Positions 27,381 through 36,881 of a DNA stretch of 64,000 nucleotides are shown in pieces. Both the position numbers and the translations under genes were made by a program. The notes beneath the pieces were generated by a model, which saw nothing but the letters and a program-made list of their open reading frames with translations, ran no database searches and had not been told where the DNA came from. Location: the NCBI RefSeq assembly GCF_014207705.1, contig NZ_JACHIU010000001.1, positions 2,844,501-2,908,500 on the forward strand, written 5' to 3'. Origin of the DNA: Sphaerisporangium rubeum. Its GTDB lineage: Bacteria > Actinomycetota > Actinomycetes > Streptosporangiales > Streptosporangiaceae. How positions within the stretch are numbered: position 1 is the first letter of the stretch; each line of letters opens with the position of its first letter.

Positions 27381-30300
27381 ATGAGCGGTCTCAAAACGGC
27401 CTTAAGAGTCGTGACCGGCGCGGCGGGACTGGTGGCGGTCTCCGTCGCCGCCAACCAGGTGCTGAGCGGCGGTGAACTGCGCTGGAGCTGGATGTACGTC
27501 TCCATCGGCGTGGCCGTCCTGAGCCTGTGGTTCGGCGAGGTGCTGGCCCCCGGCGGAACGGACATCCCGAGTGCGGTCCCCGATACCGGGCCGGGGATAC
27601 CTCGGGGCCGGCGCCGCGCTTATGTGCGGCAACTCCGCCACAGCGTCCGCCGTATCGACACCATCGGCATCGCGACCACCCCGCTCTACGCGCTGAACCT
27701 GCGCGACGTGTACGTGGACGTGAGCCTGGTGCTCACGTCCTCCCAGGACACCGAGCACACCCCGTACATCGGCGTGACCCCCGACGACCCGCAGGAGGAG
27801 CGGCGCACCCTCGACTCGTTCCTCCACGGCGACGGCAGCCATGTGCTCGCCGTCATCGGCGGCCCCGGCTCAGGCAAGACCACCCTGGTCCGCCACACCG
27901 CACTCGACCTGTGCCGGCACGCCTGGCTGCCATGGCCGGGCCGCGAGCTGCCGGTCCTGCTCTACCTGCGCGACCACGCCGCCGCCGTCCTCGCCGACGA
28001 CCCGCCGTCCCTCGGCGCCGTGGCGGTCTCCGCCGGCTGGCTCCACGGCAGCGTCCCCGCGTCCTTCGTCGAACGCCGCCTGGACAAAGGCGGCTGCGTC
28101 GTCATGCTGGACGGCCTCGACGAGGTCGCCGACGAACAGGACCGCGGCCGGGTCGTCGCCTGGGTGAGACACCAGATCGAACGCTACCCCCGCAACCGTT
28201 TCGTCCTGACCTCACGACCCCACGGCTACCTGTCCAACCCCCTCCCCGGCGCCGAGACCCTCCAGGTGCGCCGCCTCACCGACGACCAGATCACCCGCTT
28301 CCTGCACGGCTGGTACCACGCCGTCGAGTGCCGCGCCACCAACTCCACCGGCAAACAGGTCCGCGCCGAAGCCGAAGCAAAGGCCGCCGACCTCGACACC
28401 CGCCTGCGTACGAACCGCGCGCTCAACGACCTCGCGGCCAACCCCCTGCTCCTCACAATGATCGCCAACGTCCACATGTACCGCGACAAACTCCCCGGCA
28501 GCCGCGCCGAGCTGTACGCCGAGATGTGCGACGTGCTCCTGCACCGCCGCCAGGAGGCCAAGGCCCTCACCGACGTCACCGGCCTGCGCGGTCCTCAGAA
28601 GGAACGGGTGGTGCGCCACCTGGCCCTCACCATGACCCGCGACCGCGTCGAGCATGTCCCCACCGCGAACGCCGAACTCCTGATCGCGAGGGTACTGCGC
28701 CAGGTCTCCCGCGACGTCTCCCCACGCACATTCCTCGAAGAGGTACGCAAAAGCGGCCTGCTCGTCGAACGCGAAAACGGTGTCTATTCTTTCGCACACC
28801 TCACGCTGCAGGAGTACCTCACCGCCGCGCAGATCCGCGAACACCCCGAACACGTGGCCTGGCTCACCCGCAGCGTGGACGACCCCTGGTGGCGTGAGAC
28901 CACCCTCCTGTGGGCCGCCGCCTCCGACGCCACCCCCGTCATCGCCGCCTGTCTGGCCTCCGGCACCGTAAGGGCCCTCGCCATGGCCTTCGACTGCGCG
29001 GAAGAGGCACTCGCCGTGGACCCCGGCACCCGCGCAGAACTCGACACCGTTCTGTCGGCCCTGGACCCGCACAGCAGCGACGAGGCCCGCCGCCGCCTGA
29101 TCACCGCCGTCCAGGCGTCCCGGAGCCTCCGCGACGTCATCACGCTCGGCGACGGCGCCACTGTCTGCGCACGACCCGTGAACCGCGAACTGTGGACGCT
29201 GTACGCACGGAGCGAACGCGCCGCCGGCCGCCATCCTCAGCGCGACGACCCCGACTGGACCGATCACGGCAAACCGGCCACCGGCATGAGCCACGTCGAC
29301 GCCGCGCGTTTCGTCATCTGGCTCAACTCACACTTCGACGACGGCACCGCGTACCGCCTCCCCACCCCCGACGAGCTCGCCGACCCCGCCGTCGGCCGCT
29401 CGGCCGACCTGTCCGGTCACATCTTCTGGGCCCACGGAGACGACCGGCCCCGCCTGTACCGGCCCGGCGGCGTCCCACCGCCGAGCCTCGGCGCGGCGAC
29501 CTTGCGCGGATACCAGGCCGCGGACCGGCGAGCCGTACGACCATACTTACGGCTCGCCTTGCCGCCGTACCCCAAGCGGCCGGCGGACCGCAAGAAACTC
29601 ACGGACGTGAGCCGCGTCTTCGTCCTCGCCGCCACCACGCCGCGCCGGGTACCCCATCCACGGTGCAGCATTCTCAAGCTCATCCTGGTCCTGGCGTTCA
29701 CCCGCGACCTCACCCGTGCCATCTCCGTCCCGGGTACTCCCCTTCTCACCCGTACGCACTGGCTCGGTGAACTCCTCGGCATCCCCCTCGGGGACGATCC
29801 GCGTCATGTGGCACCTCTGCTTCACCGTTTGCTGGAACGCAGCCTGAGCTCATTCACCTTGATCCGGAGTGTGAGCACGAACCTGCACCGGCAATTCGAC
29901 AGGGCCACGACGCTCGCGCACGCTCTCGCGATCGCGCACGTCCGCGCCGAGGCGGTCGCTCCGGTACAGGAGGGCCATGTCTACGACCCGGCACACACGG
30001 CGCTCATCGACGATGTCGACATCGCACTCGCGGCGGCGTTCGGTGCGGCCGGCGGGACCGGGGACGACCCCGATCCAGGCCCGGCCGTCGAACACGGGTT
30101 GATCGTCGATGGCAAGGCAATGGAAGACCTCACGATCCTCCCCTACGAAGCGCCGGATCCCTCCTCGCCGGCCTTCGAGCCGGCCGCCGTGGCTCGCGAG
30201 CTGGCCGGATGCCTTGGCCGGGCTCTGGCTGTCCTCGTGGAACTGACCATCACGCGCGACGTGGTCGAGCCCTACGCGCGTCTCCTCGGTTCCGACCACG

Positions 30301-31064
30301 AAGAACTTGTGCTGGAGCGCGTCGGCCGGCTGACGCGACTCGTCGACCGGAAAAAGGGCTCAGTGTATTCCGGCCTGGAGCACGACAACGAGCACGGCCG
30401 GAGGGCCGATCTCGCGCGCGAAGTGGAACGCGAGCTCGCGCTGGACCCGGATCTCGATACCCACCGCTCAGAGGCACCGCATGCGGTCCTGCGCCGCCTG
30501 GACCTCGCACTGGACCTCGCTCACCTGCCGGAACCGCAGTCGCGATTCGTGTCGGCCTGCGCGACGCTGGTCCGGCGATGGGGAACGCAGAAGAGCAGAC
30601 GGCTCAAGGCCGGTGAGGCGCTGAGGGACTTCGACTCGTTCCTTCACGATGTCCTGGCCCAGGCACTGACGTCGAGAGACACGGTCGAGACGCCGCCGGA
30701 CGCGGTGGTGCGAGAGGTGTGCCGCAGGCTGGAACCCGGATGGGGTCCCTCTGAGGCCCCATCCTGGACGCTGCTGGTGCGTTCTCTGTGCTTGCTTGCC
30801 TTGCGCACCATCATGCCGATCATGGAGCGGACCGCGCCGTACGACGCGGCGGCACTGGCACACGCGCGTGTCGCGCTGCTCGCCGCGATGGCCGAACTCG
30901 GGCCGCCGTCGAAGCCCCGGTACCCGGGTCTGACCTGGGTCGCGCCGTCACTGGCCGAAGCGTACTGCGGTTTGGTTCTCCTACAGGAACAGGCCGCAAG
31001 CCGAATCCGGCAGAACGAGGTCATCCTCCTGGTCCGCCGGAAGAACGACGACCGGGCCTCCTGA
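27381..31064 (+). CDS. Membrane-anchored NACHT-domain (STAND NTPase) protein 1
   Basis: 1227 residues. Two hydrophobic segments (residues about 6-25 and 33-50) predict an N-terminal membrane hairpin. The NACHT domain follows: Walker A GGPGSGKTTL (about 160), Walker B with the NACHT-type acidic run VVMLDGLDEV (about 241), sensor region NRFVLTSRPHGY (about 273), and a helical winged region ending near FAHLTLQEYLTAAQIREH (about 470). Residues about 595-700 resemble the N-terminal half of a formylglycine-generating-enzyme fold (ARPVNRELWTLYAR, HVDAARFVIWLNSHFDDG, YRLPTPDELADPA, FWAHG), lacking the catalytic cysteine half. A unique about 260-residue region precedes a C-terminal helical domain shared with NACHT 2. 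NACHT proteins of bacteria act as NLR-like sensors in defence or development; no known effector domain is seen. Start ATG chosen because it aligns with the paralogue. Confidence 0.85.
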   Translation: MSGLKTALRVVTGAAGLVAVSVAANQVLSGGELRWSWMYVSIGVAVLSLWFGEVLAPGGTDIPSAVPDTGPGIPRGRRRAYVRQLRHSVRRIDTIGIATTPLYALNLRDVYVDVSLVLTSSQDTEHTPYIGVTPDDPQEERRTLDSFLHGDGSHVLAVIGGPGSGKTTLVRHTALDLCRHAWLPWPGRELPVLLYLRDHAAAVLADDPPSLGAVAVSAGWLHGSVPASFVERRLDKGGCVVMLDGLDEVADEQDRGRVVAWVRHQIERYPRNRFVLTSRPHGYLSNPLPGAETLQVRRLTDDQITRFLHGWYHAVECRATNSTGKQVRAEAEAKAADLDTRLRTNRALNDLAANPLLLTMIANVHMYRDKLPGSRAELYAEMCDVLLHRRQEAKALTDVTGLRGPQKERVVRHLALTMTRDRVEHVPTANAELLIARVLRQVSRDVSPRTFLEEVRKSGLLVERENGVYSFAHLTLQEYLTAAQIREHPEHVAWLTRSVDDPWWRETTLLWAAASDATPVIAACLASGTVRALAMAFDCAEEALAVDPGTRAELDTVLSALDPHSSDEARRRLITAVQASRSLRDVITLGDGATVCARPVNRELWTLYARSERAAGRHPQRDDPDWTDHGKPATGMSHVDAARFVIWLNSHFDDGTAYRLPTPDELADPAVGRSADLSGHIFWAHGDDRPRLYRPGGVPPPSLGAATLRGYQAADRRAVRPYLRLALPPYPKRPADRKKLTDVSRVFVLAATTPRRVPHPRCSILKLILVLAFTRDLTRAISVPGTPLLTRTHWLGELLGIPLGDDPRHVAPLLHRLLERSLSSFTLIRSVSTNLHRQFDRATTLAHALAIAHVRAEAVAPVQEGHVYDPAHTALIDDVDIALAAAFGAAGGTGDDPDPGPAVEHGLIVDGKAMEDLTILPYEAPDPSSPAFEPAAVARELAGCLGRALAVLVELTITRDVVEPYARLLGSDHEELVLERVGRLTRLVDRKKGSVYSGLEHDNEHGRRADLAREVERELALDPDLDTHRSEAPHAVLRRLDLALDLAHLPEPQSRFVSACATLVRRWGTQKSRRLKAGEALRDFDSFLHDVLAQALTSRDTVETPPDAVVREVCRRLEPGWGPSEAPSWTLLVRSLCLLALRTIMPIMERTAPYDAAALAHARVALLAAMAELGPPSKPRYPGLTWVAPSLAEAYCGLVLLQEQAASRIRQNEVILLVRRKNDDRAS

Positions 31065-31066
31065 AT

Positions 31067-31166
31067 CGCCGTTCACCGGCTCCACTCACCCGGCTCGCCG
31101 TTCACCGGCCCCACTCACCCGGCTCGCCGTTGACCGGCCGCACTCACCCGGCTCGTCATTGACCGG
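31067..31166. repeat. Tandem repeat, 29-bp unit, 3.4 copies
   Basis: Units starting CGCCGTTSACCGGC and ending CACTCACCCGGCT begin at 31067, 31096, 31125 and (partial) 31154, two bases after the stop of NACHT 1 and before the 3' end of the convergent acyl-CoA synthetase. The ACCGGC/GCCGG content allows hairpins, so it may help terminate both transcripts. Units are contiguous without spacers, so it is not a CRISPR array. Confidence 0.75.
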
Positions 31167-31181
31167 CGACGCTCATCTCCG

Positions 31182-33422
31182 TCACGCGCCGACCCGAGCG
31201 ACCACCGCGTCCACGGCCGTCGTGCCGCCGGGCCCCACGATGACCGGATTGAACTCCAGCAGCGCCAGGTCCTCCTCACGAGCGAGCGCGGCGGCGCGGG
31301 TCGCGAGCGCCGCGAAGGCAGCGAGCGGTACCGGCGGCCGGCCCCGTCCACCGTTGAGCAGCGCGGCCCCCCGCAGCCGCCTTACCGCTGCCACGACCTG
31401 TTCCGGTGTGACGGGTAGCGGAAGCAGCACCGTGTCGTCCAGCACCTCCACCCAGGTGCCACCCATCGCCACCACCAGCACTGGCACGACCCCGTCCCGC
31501 CGCACGGCCACCATCATCTCCACCCCCGGCGGCGCCATCTCCTCCACGAGCAGCATCCCTTCCACCGGAAGGCCGAGCAGGCGGTCGGCGGCGGCCCGTA
31601 CGTCCTCAGGACGGCGGACGTCGAGCACGACGGCCCCGATGTCGGCCTTGTGACCGATGTCCGGGCCGCTGAGCTTGACCGCCACCGGCACACCGAGGGC
31701 CGCCGCGACCGCCACGGCCTCGTCCGGCGTGCGCGCCGTACGTCCGGCCGGCACAGGAATGCCGTACGACCTGGCCAGCGCCTTCGCCTCATGCTCGGCC
31801 GGCCGCGACCCCGCGGCGGACCCCGCACGGGTGGCCGCCGCGGCGATCTCCCGCAGCCGTTCACCGCCGGCGGTACGGCGCAGCAGCGCTCCGGCGCAGC
31901 GGACCCCCTCGGTGAGCCCGGCGACCGGCGCGGCACCGTGACCGGTCAGGCGTTCCGCGACCTCCTCCGGCATGAGCTCGGGGAGGGTGGACGCGACCAC
32001 AAGCCGTCCAGGCAGTGCTTCCGCCGCCGAGATGATCCCTTCCAAGGCCCCGTCCCACTCGGCGGCGGCCCCCTCCGGCACACTGGCCGGCCGGTCGTGA
32101 CAGACCAGGACCGGCCCCACGGACGGGTCGCCGGCGGCGACCGTGATGAGCGCCGCCGTCCGCGCCGCGTCCCCGAAGATCACAGCCGTGTAGTCCAGCG
32201 GATTCCCCGGCGTCGCGGTCTCCGGCAACAAGTTCTGGAGCGCCACCCTGGTCGCCTCACTCAACGTCGCCAATGGCACCCCATGCCGCGCCGCCTCGTC
32301 TGCCGCCACCGCCGCGTCCCCGCCGGAACACGTGACGACAAGCACCCCCACCTCCGGCCCCCGCCGTTCACTCACCGCCACCCCGCGCTCGGCCCCCGGC
32401 ACCTGTCCGGTGACCCGCACCCCGTGCTCGGCCTCCGGTACCTGATCGACGACTGGTGCCTCCCGTTCGGACTCAGGCGGCCGGCCCCACGCCGGCGTTC
32501 CGGACCCCGCGATCCCCGTCGGTCCAGGAGGCGCGGCGCAGGCAAGGGTCTTGGCGAGTTCGAGCAGCTCATGAGGATTGTGAGCCCACGCACCCCCCGC
32601 CTCCTCGACCAGAGCGCGCAGCACCCGCGCGTCCCCCGCCACCGCACCGGTATGAGCCGCCGCCGAAGCGGCCCCGAGCGCACTGCTGCCGCCTTGGAGG
32701 ACAGCGACCCCGACCCCCCGATCGGCACACGCGGCCAGCGCCTCCGCCAGCCGCCTCCCGTCCCCGGCGTCCTCCAGGTACAGCCCCACGGCCCGTACCC
32801 CGTCACTGGCGGCGAGCGCCGCCAGATAGTCCGCGGCGCCGGCCACCGCCTGGTTCCCGCACGACACGACAGTGTGCAGCCGCAACCCACGAGCACTGAG
32901 CAGCGCGTTCACCGCGACGTTCCCGCTCTGCGACACCAGGGCCACCCCACCTGGCCGCCGCGTCACGTACGCGTCCCCCCACAGCGGCGCACGCGCCGCG
33001 ACCGCCACGATCCCGTTCCCGTTCGGCCCGCACACCGGCATGTCGTACCGCGCCGCCGCCGCGACCAGCTCCTCCTGCAGCCGGACCCCTCCCGGGGTGG
33101 ACGTCTCGGCGAAGCCGGCCGCGAACACCACCGCGCCGCCGCACCCACGCGCACCGGCCTCCGCCACCAGCCCCGGCACGGTGGCGGCGGGTGTGGCGAT
33201 GACGGCGGCGTCCGGTGCGAGAGGCAGGTCCGCGATCCGCGGCACGCACGGCACCCCGTGCACCTCGGCCGCGGTGGGATGCACCCCGAACACCGGCCCG
33301 GGGAACCCGGCCGTCACCAGGTTGGCCACCGCGAGGTTCCCGTACGACCCGGGCCGTGTGGAGGCCCCGACCACCGCCACCGACCGCGGCCGAAGCAGAC
33401 GTGCGAGATTCACATCCGCCAA
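31182..33422 (-). CDS. NDP-forming acyl-CoA synthetase (acetate-CoA ligase family)
   Basis: 746 residues with the fused alpha-beta layout of ADP-forming acyl-CoA synthetases: CoA-binding Rossmann domain (SVAVVGASTRPGSYGN), ligase domain with the probable phospho-histidine in AAAHTGAVAGD (about residue 237), and a C-terminal ATP-grasp (GVPVAVKLSGPDIGHKADIGA, about residue 575). Residues about 300-360 hold a Glu/Pro/Gly-rich insertion with imperfect internal repeats that is not part of the core fold. It makes acyl-CoA with ATP, or the reverse. TTG 33422 and GTG 33413 are both possible starts. It sits between two paralogous NACHT genes but is on the opposite strand. Confidence 0.87.
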   Translation of the reverse strand: MADVNLARLLRPRSVAVVGASTRPGSYGNLAVANLVTAGFPGPVFGVHPTAAEVHGVPCVPRIADLPLAPDAAVIATPAATVPGLVAEAGARGCGGAVVFAAGFAETSTPGGVRLQEELVAAAARYDMPVCGPNGNGIVAVAARAPLWGDAYVTRRPGGVALVSQSGNVAVNALLSARGLRLHTVVSCGNQAVAGAADYLAALAASDGVRAVGLYLEDAGDGRRLAEALAACADRGVGVAVLQGGSSALGAASAAAHTGAVAGDARVLRALVEEAGGAWAHNPHELLELAKTLACAAPPGPTGIAGSGTPAWGRPPESEREAPVVDQVPEAEHGVRVTGQVPGAERGVAVSERRGPEVGVLVVTCSGGDAAVAADEAARHGVPLATLSEATRVALQNLLPETATPGNPLDYTAVIFGDAARTAALITVAAGDPSVGPVLVCHDRPASVPEGAAAEWDGALEGIISAAEALPGRLVVASTLPELMPEEVAERLTGHGAAPVAGLTEGVRCAGALLRRTAGGERLREIAAAATRAGSAAGSRPAEHEAKALARSYGIPVPAGRTARTPDEAVAVAAALGVPVAVKLSGPDIGHKADIGAVVLDVRRPEDVRAAADRLLGLPVEGMLLVEEMAPPGVEMMVAVRRDGVVPVLVVAMGGTWVEVLDDTVLLPLPVTPEQVVAAVRRLRGAALLNGGRGRPPVPLAAFAALATRAAALAREEDLALLEFNPVIVGPGGTTAVDAVVARVGA

Positions 33423-33425
33423 CCC

Positions 33426-33443
33426 TGACTGAGCATCCAGTCA
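33426..33443. promoter_or_regulatory. TGACTG-N6-CAGTCA palindrome, site 1
   Basis: TGACTGAGCATCCAGTCA is a perfect 6-base inverted repeat directly upstream of the acyl-CoA synthetase start. The same motif occurs at 51520-51537 and 58249-58266. A TetR- or GntR-type regulator is the likely ligand; none is adjacent here. Confidence 0.6.
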
Positions 33444-33646
33444 GCGTCAAGCCTCCACCGCCTGCGACGGCGGCGCACAGGGAAACCTGCCGTCACGTCC
33501 GCCGTGACCTGCGGCGACTCCGGCGGCCGTACCGGAAACCCCTATTGTCGGCGAGAAAGTTTACGTTTAAATCCGTCCCCGAATGATCGGTCAGTTGCCT
33601 CCGCCAACCGATAGCGATTCGACTTTCCGGCGACGGACCGCGCATG

Positions 33647-33663
33647 TTCATGGTAATTTCCGG
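33647..33663 (+). promoter_or_regulatory. Conserved element upstream of NACHT gene 2
   Basis: TTCATGGTAATTTCCGG ends 54 bases before the second NACHT start and matches the element before NACHT 1 at 14 of 17 positions. It lies in a 295-base AT-richer gap between the divergent synthetase and NACHT 2 genes. Confidence 0.5.
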
Positions 33664-33717
33664 CGTCAAACAGAAAACTGGAAATCCAGACGGGGCGAGG
33701 GAACACGGGATGGTCCG

Positions 33718-36609
33718 GTGAGCGGCCTCAGGACAGGCCTGCGAATCATGACTGGCGCGGCGGGGATGGTGGCGGGTTCCGTGACGACCAACCAGGTGTT
33801 CGGCGACGGGGGGCTGAGCTGGGGATGGGCCTACGCCTCGGTCGCCGTGGCGGCGCTGAGCCTGTGGTCAGGCGAGATACTGGCGGGGGAGCGCAGGGAG
33901 GCGCCGCTGGTGCCGCAGGGCCGGCGCGGCACGTACGTGCGGCAGTTGCGGGACAACGTCCGCGCGATCGAGACAATTGGTGTGGCCACTAATCCCCCTT
34001 ACGCGCTGCAATTACGGCAGGTATATGTAGACGTGAGCCTCGCTCTGAAACCGCCGCATGACAACGGACAATCTCCGCAGAACGCTCCGCCTGGCGAGCG
34101 CAGATCGCTGGAATCGTTCCTGCGCGGCGACACCAGCCCCGTCCTCGTCGTCAAAGGCGACCCCGGCTCGGGAAAGACCACCCTCGTCCGTCACACCGCG
34201 CAACGACTGAGCGGCCCCACCCGGCCCGGCATCCGCCGTCCGCTGCCGGTCCTGCTGTACCTGCGCGACCACGCCGCCGCCGTCACCGGCGACCAGCCCC
34301 CCACTCTCGGCGCCGCCGCCGTCGCCGCGGGCTGGCTCCACGGCAAGGTCCCCGCCTCCTGGGTGGAACGCCGCCTCGACCGCGGCGGCTGCGTCGTCAT
34401 GCTCGACGGCCTCGACGAGGTCCCGGACGGCGTCGTGGCCTGGGTGCGGCGCCAGATCGAGCGCTACCCCCGCAACCGTTTCATCATCACGACCCGCTCC
34501 CACGGCTTCCACCCCGACGACCTGCCAGGCGCCGAGGTCCTCCAGGTCCGCAGGTTCACCGGCGAGCAGATCTCCCGCTTCCTGCACGGCTGGTACTACG
34601 CCATCGAATGCCGGGACACCGAAGCCACCGGCAGACAGGTCCGCGCCGCGGCCCGCGCCAAGGCCGACGATCTGATCGCACGCCTGCGCGCCACCCCGGC
34701 CCTGTACGAGCTGGCCGCCAACCCGCTGCTCCTCACCATGATCGCCAACGTGCACGCGTACCGGAACCAGCTCCCCGGCAGCCGCGCCGACCTGTACGCC
34801 GAGATGTGCGAGGTCCTGCTGCACCGCCGCCAGGAGGCCAAACGCCTGGCCGGCGCCACCGGCCTGCGCGGCCCGCAGAAAGAGAACGTCATGCGCCGCC
34901 TGGCCCTCGTCATGACCCGCGACCACGTCAACGACATCCCCGCGGCCGCCGCCGTCGGCGTCATCGAGGAGGCCCTGCGCCAGGTCTCCCCAGACGTACG
35001 GCCACGCGTCTTCCTGGCGGAGGTCGTCAGAAGCGGCCTGCTGGTCGAACGAGGCCCCGACCTGTACGCGTTCGTCCACCCCACGCTGCAGGAGTACCTC
35101 ACCGCGGAGCAGATCCGCCGCCACCCCGAGCTCCTCGGCCTGCTCACCGGCAACGTCGACGACCCCTGGTGGCGCGAGACGACCCGACTGTGGGCCGCCG
35201 GCGCCGACGACGCCACCCCCGTCATCGCCGCCTGCATCGCCTCGGGAACCGTCCGCGCACTGGCCCTCGCGCTCGACTGCGCCGAGGAGGCCGTCGCCGT
35301 CGACCCCCGCACCAGGGCCGAGCTGGAAACCCTCCCCGCCGACACCGACCCCGGCGGCGAGGACGACGCGCGCCGCCGCCTCATCACCGGCGTCAAGGCC
35401 TCCCGCGCACTGCGCGACGTCATCGTCCTCGGCGAAGGCACCGCCGTCTGCGCGCACCCCGTGACCCGCGAGCTATGGGCCCTGTTCACCAAGGACCGCA
35501 AGGCGTCCGGCAGGCACATCCCCCGGGACGACGATCCCGCGCCTGGCCAGGAGACCGACCCCGCCACCGGCATGTGGGCCGTGGACGTGACCCGTTTCGT
35601 CACCTGGCTCAACACCCACTTCGACGACGGCACCGTCTACCGCCTCCCCACCACCGCCGAACTGTCCGACCCCGCCGCCGGCCTCGTCACCGGCGTGGCG
35701 GGCCACACCATCTGGGCCCACGGCGAGACCCGACCCCGCCTGCACCGGCCCGACGGAGTCCCCTGGCCGTACGACGTCCCCCCACGACCCCTGCGCCGCC
35801 GGCCCGCCGCCGACCGCGCCGCCACCACCCCGTACCTGCGCATCGTGGTCCGCAGCCGCGCTCTGGACGGCGGCGTCGGCTCCGCCGGCCTCCTCGACCT
35901 CGGCCGGGACGGCCGCCTCACCCCCGACCGCGTGGAACGATTACCCCGCATGATCTCCTGGGCCGACGCCATGCAGGTACGCGAACTGGCCCGCGACCTC
36001 GCACGCGAACTCCACGTCCGCGTCGACGGCCCCACCAGGGACCTCCACACCGACTCGGCCCTCGACCACGCCGGCCTCACCGGCTTCCGTCCCACCACCC
36101 TCGACGCCTTCCAGCTCCTCGTGGCCTGCCGCGCCATGACCCGGCCCCGCAGATCACGCACCGGCGAGGAACTGGCCGACTTCGACACCTACCTCAGAGA
36201 CCTGGTCTGCGGCCCCCTGAAGTCCCGCGACACCACGCGCAGACCCCCCGACGTCCTGACCCGCCGCGCACTCGACCTGCTGCACGACATCCCCGGCGAC
36301 CACGACGAACCCATGGCCACAGCGGTCGGCCTGGCCGGCACCGTCCACACGACCGTCACCCCGATCCTGGACCGCTCGTCCCCCTACGACAAGACGACCC
36401 TGACCTGCGCACGCGTCGAACTCCTCGCCGTACTGGCCGTCCTCGCCACCCCGGCCGTGTCCGCACAGGTCACCAAGGCAGGCGTACCCGCCGTCGTCCC
36501 GAGGGTCGCCGTGACCCTGGCCGAGGCGTACCGCGGCCTGGTGGCCCTCCAAGAACGAGCCGCAGGCCGCCTCCCGGCGAACGAGGTCCTCCTCCTCGTC
36601 CGCCAGTGA
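33718..36609 (+). CDS. Membrane-anchored NACHT-domain (STAND NTPase) protein 2
   Basis: 963 residues, paralogous to NACHT 1 over almost its whole length. Membrane hairpin at about residues 7-50; Walker A GDPGSGKTTL (about 145), Walker B VVMLDGLDEV (about 226), NRFIITTRSHGF (about 255), FVHPTLQEYLTAEQIRRH (about 455); then the truncated FGE-like module (AHPVTRELWALFTKD, DVTRFVTWLNTHFDDG, YRLPTTAELSDPA; about 578-675). It lacks the about 260-residue region present in NACHT 1 but keeps the C-terminal helices (TGEELADFDTYLRDLV ... ANEVLLLVRQ). GTG 33718 is chosen because it yields VSGLRTGLRIMTGAAG, matching the MSGLKTALRVVTGAAG start of NACHT 1; a longer frame to 33583 has no matching extension. 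Confidence 0.85.
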   Translation: MSGLRTGLRIMTGAAGMVAGSVTTNQVFGDGGLSWGWAYASVAVAALSLWSGEILAGERREAPLVPQGRRGTYVRQLRDNVRAIETIGVATNPPYALQLRQVYVDVSLALKPPHDNGQSPQNAPPGERRSLESFLRGDTSPVLVVKGDPGSGKTTLVRHTAQRLSGPTRPGIRRPLPVLLYLRDHAAAVTGDQPPTLGAAAVAAGWLHGKVPASWVERRLDRGGCVVMLDGLDEVPDGVVAWVRRQIERYPRNRFIITTRSHGFHPDDLPGAEVLQVRRFTGEQISRFLHGWYYAIECRDTEATGRQVRAAARAKADDLIARLRATPALYELAANPLLLTMIANVHAYRNQLPGSRADLYAEMCEVLLHRRQEAKRLAGATGLRGPQKENVMRRLALVMTRDHVNDIPAAAAVGVIEEALRQVSPDVRPRVFLAEVVRSGLLVERGPDLYAFVHPTLQEYLTAEQIRRHPELLGLLTGNVDDPWWRETTRLWAAGADDATPVIAACIASGTVRALALALDCAEEAVAVDPRTRAELETLPADTDPGGEDDARRRLITGVKASRALRDVIVLGEGTAVCAHPVTRELWALFTKDRKASGRHIPRDDDPAPGQETDPATGMWAVDVTRFVTWLNTHFDDGTVYRLPTTAELSDPAAGLVTGVAGHTIWAHGETRPRLHRPDGVPWPYDVPPRPLRRRPAADRAATTPYLRIVVRSRALDGGVGSAGLLDLGRDGRLTPDRVERLPRMISWADAMQVRELARDLARELHVRVDGPTRDLHTDSALDHAGLTGFRPTTLDAFQLLVACRAMTRPRRSRTGEELADFDTYLRDLVCGPLKSRDTTRRPPDVLTRRALDLLHDIPGDHDEPMATAVGLAGTVHTTVTPILDRSSPYDKTTLTCARVELLAVLAVLATPAVSAQVTKAGVPAVVPRVAVTLAEAYRGLVALQERAAGRLPANEVLLLVRQ

Positions 36610-36881
36610 CGGCCACTGTAGGTCACCAAAAGCGATTGAAGACACACGCATAGTCACCATAGGCTCAACCGCGCGGACCGTCCGCTCCTCGCGGCGGCAA
36701 CGGGGCCGGTGGCCGGCCGATCATGGTCCCGTCCGGCCACCGGCGGGTCCACCCCGCCACCAGCCCTCAACGTCGGACCGCCTCCCGCGCGCCACCGCTC
36801 AGCGCCGCCGGCCGGCGACCATGTCAGGCCGCTTCCAGCGCGGCACCGTCCGTCCCGATCCAGCGTCGACGGCCGGCCACG
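36610..36881. other. Intergenic region, no gene seen
   Basis: 272 bases between the convergent ends of NACHT 2 and the AI-2E family gene. It is rich in CCGGCCGG-type short palindromes (for example GGTGGCCGGCCGATC and CGACGGCCGGCCACG), which could serve as bidirectional termination structures, but no single strong hairpin stands out. Confidence 0.4.

Noticed and set aside
31067-31166. CRISPR array
   Set aside because: Units are contiguous with no spacers and no cas genes are present.
27381-36609. Diversity-generating retroelement acting on the FGE-like modules
   Set aside because: No reverse transcriptase gene or template repeat is seen in the window; differences between paralogues are spread, not adenine-directed.
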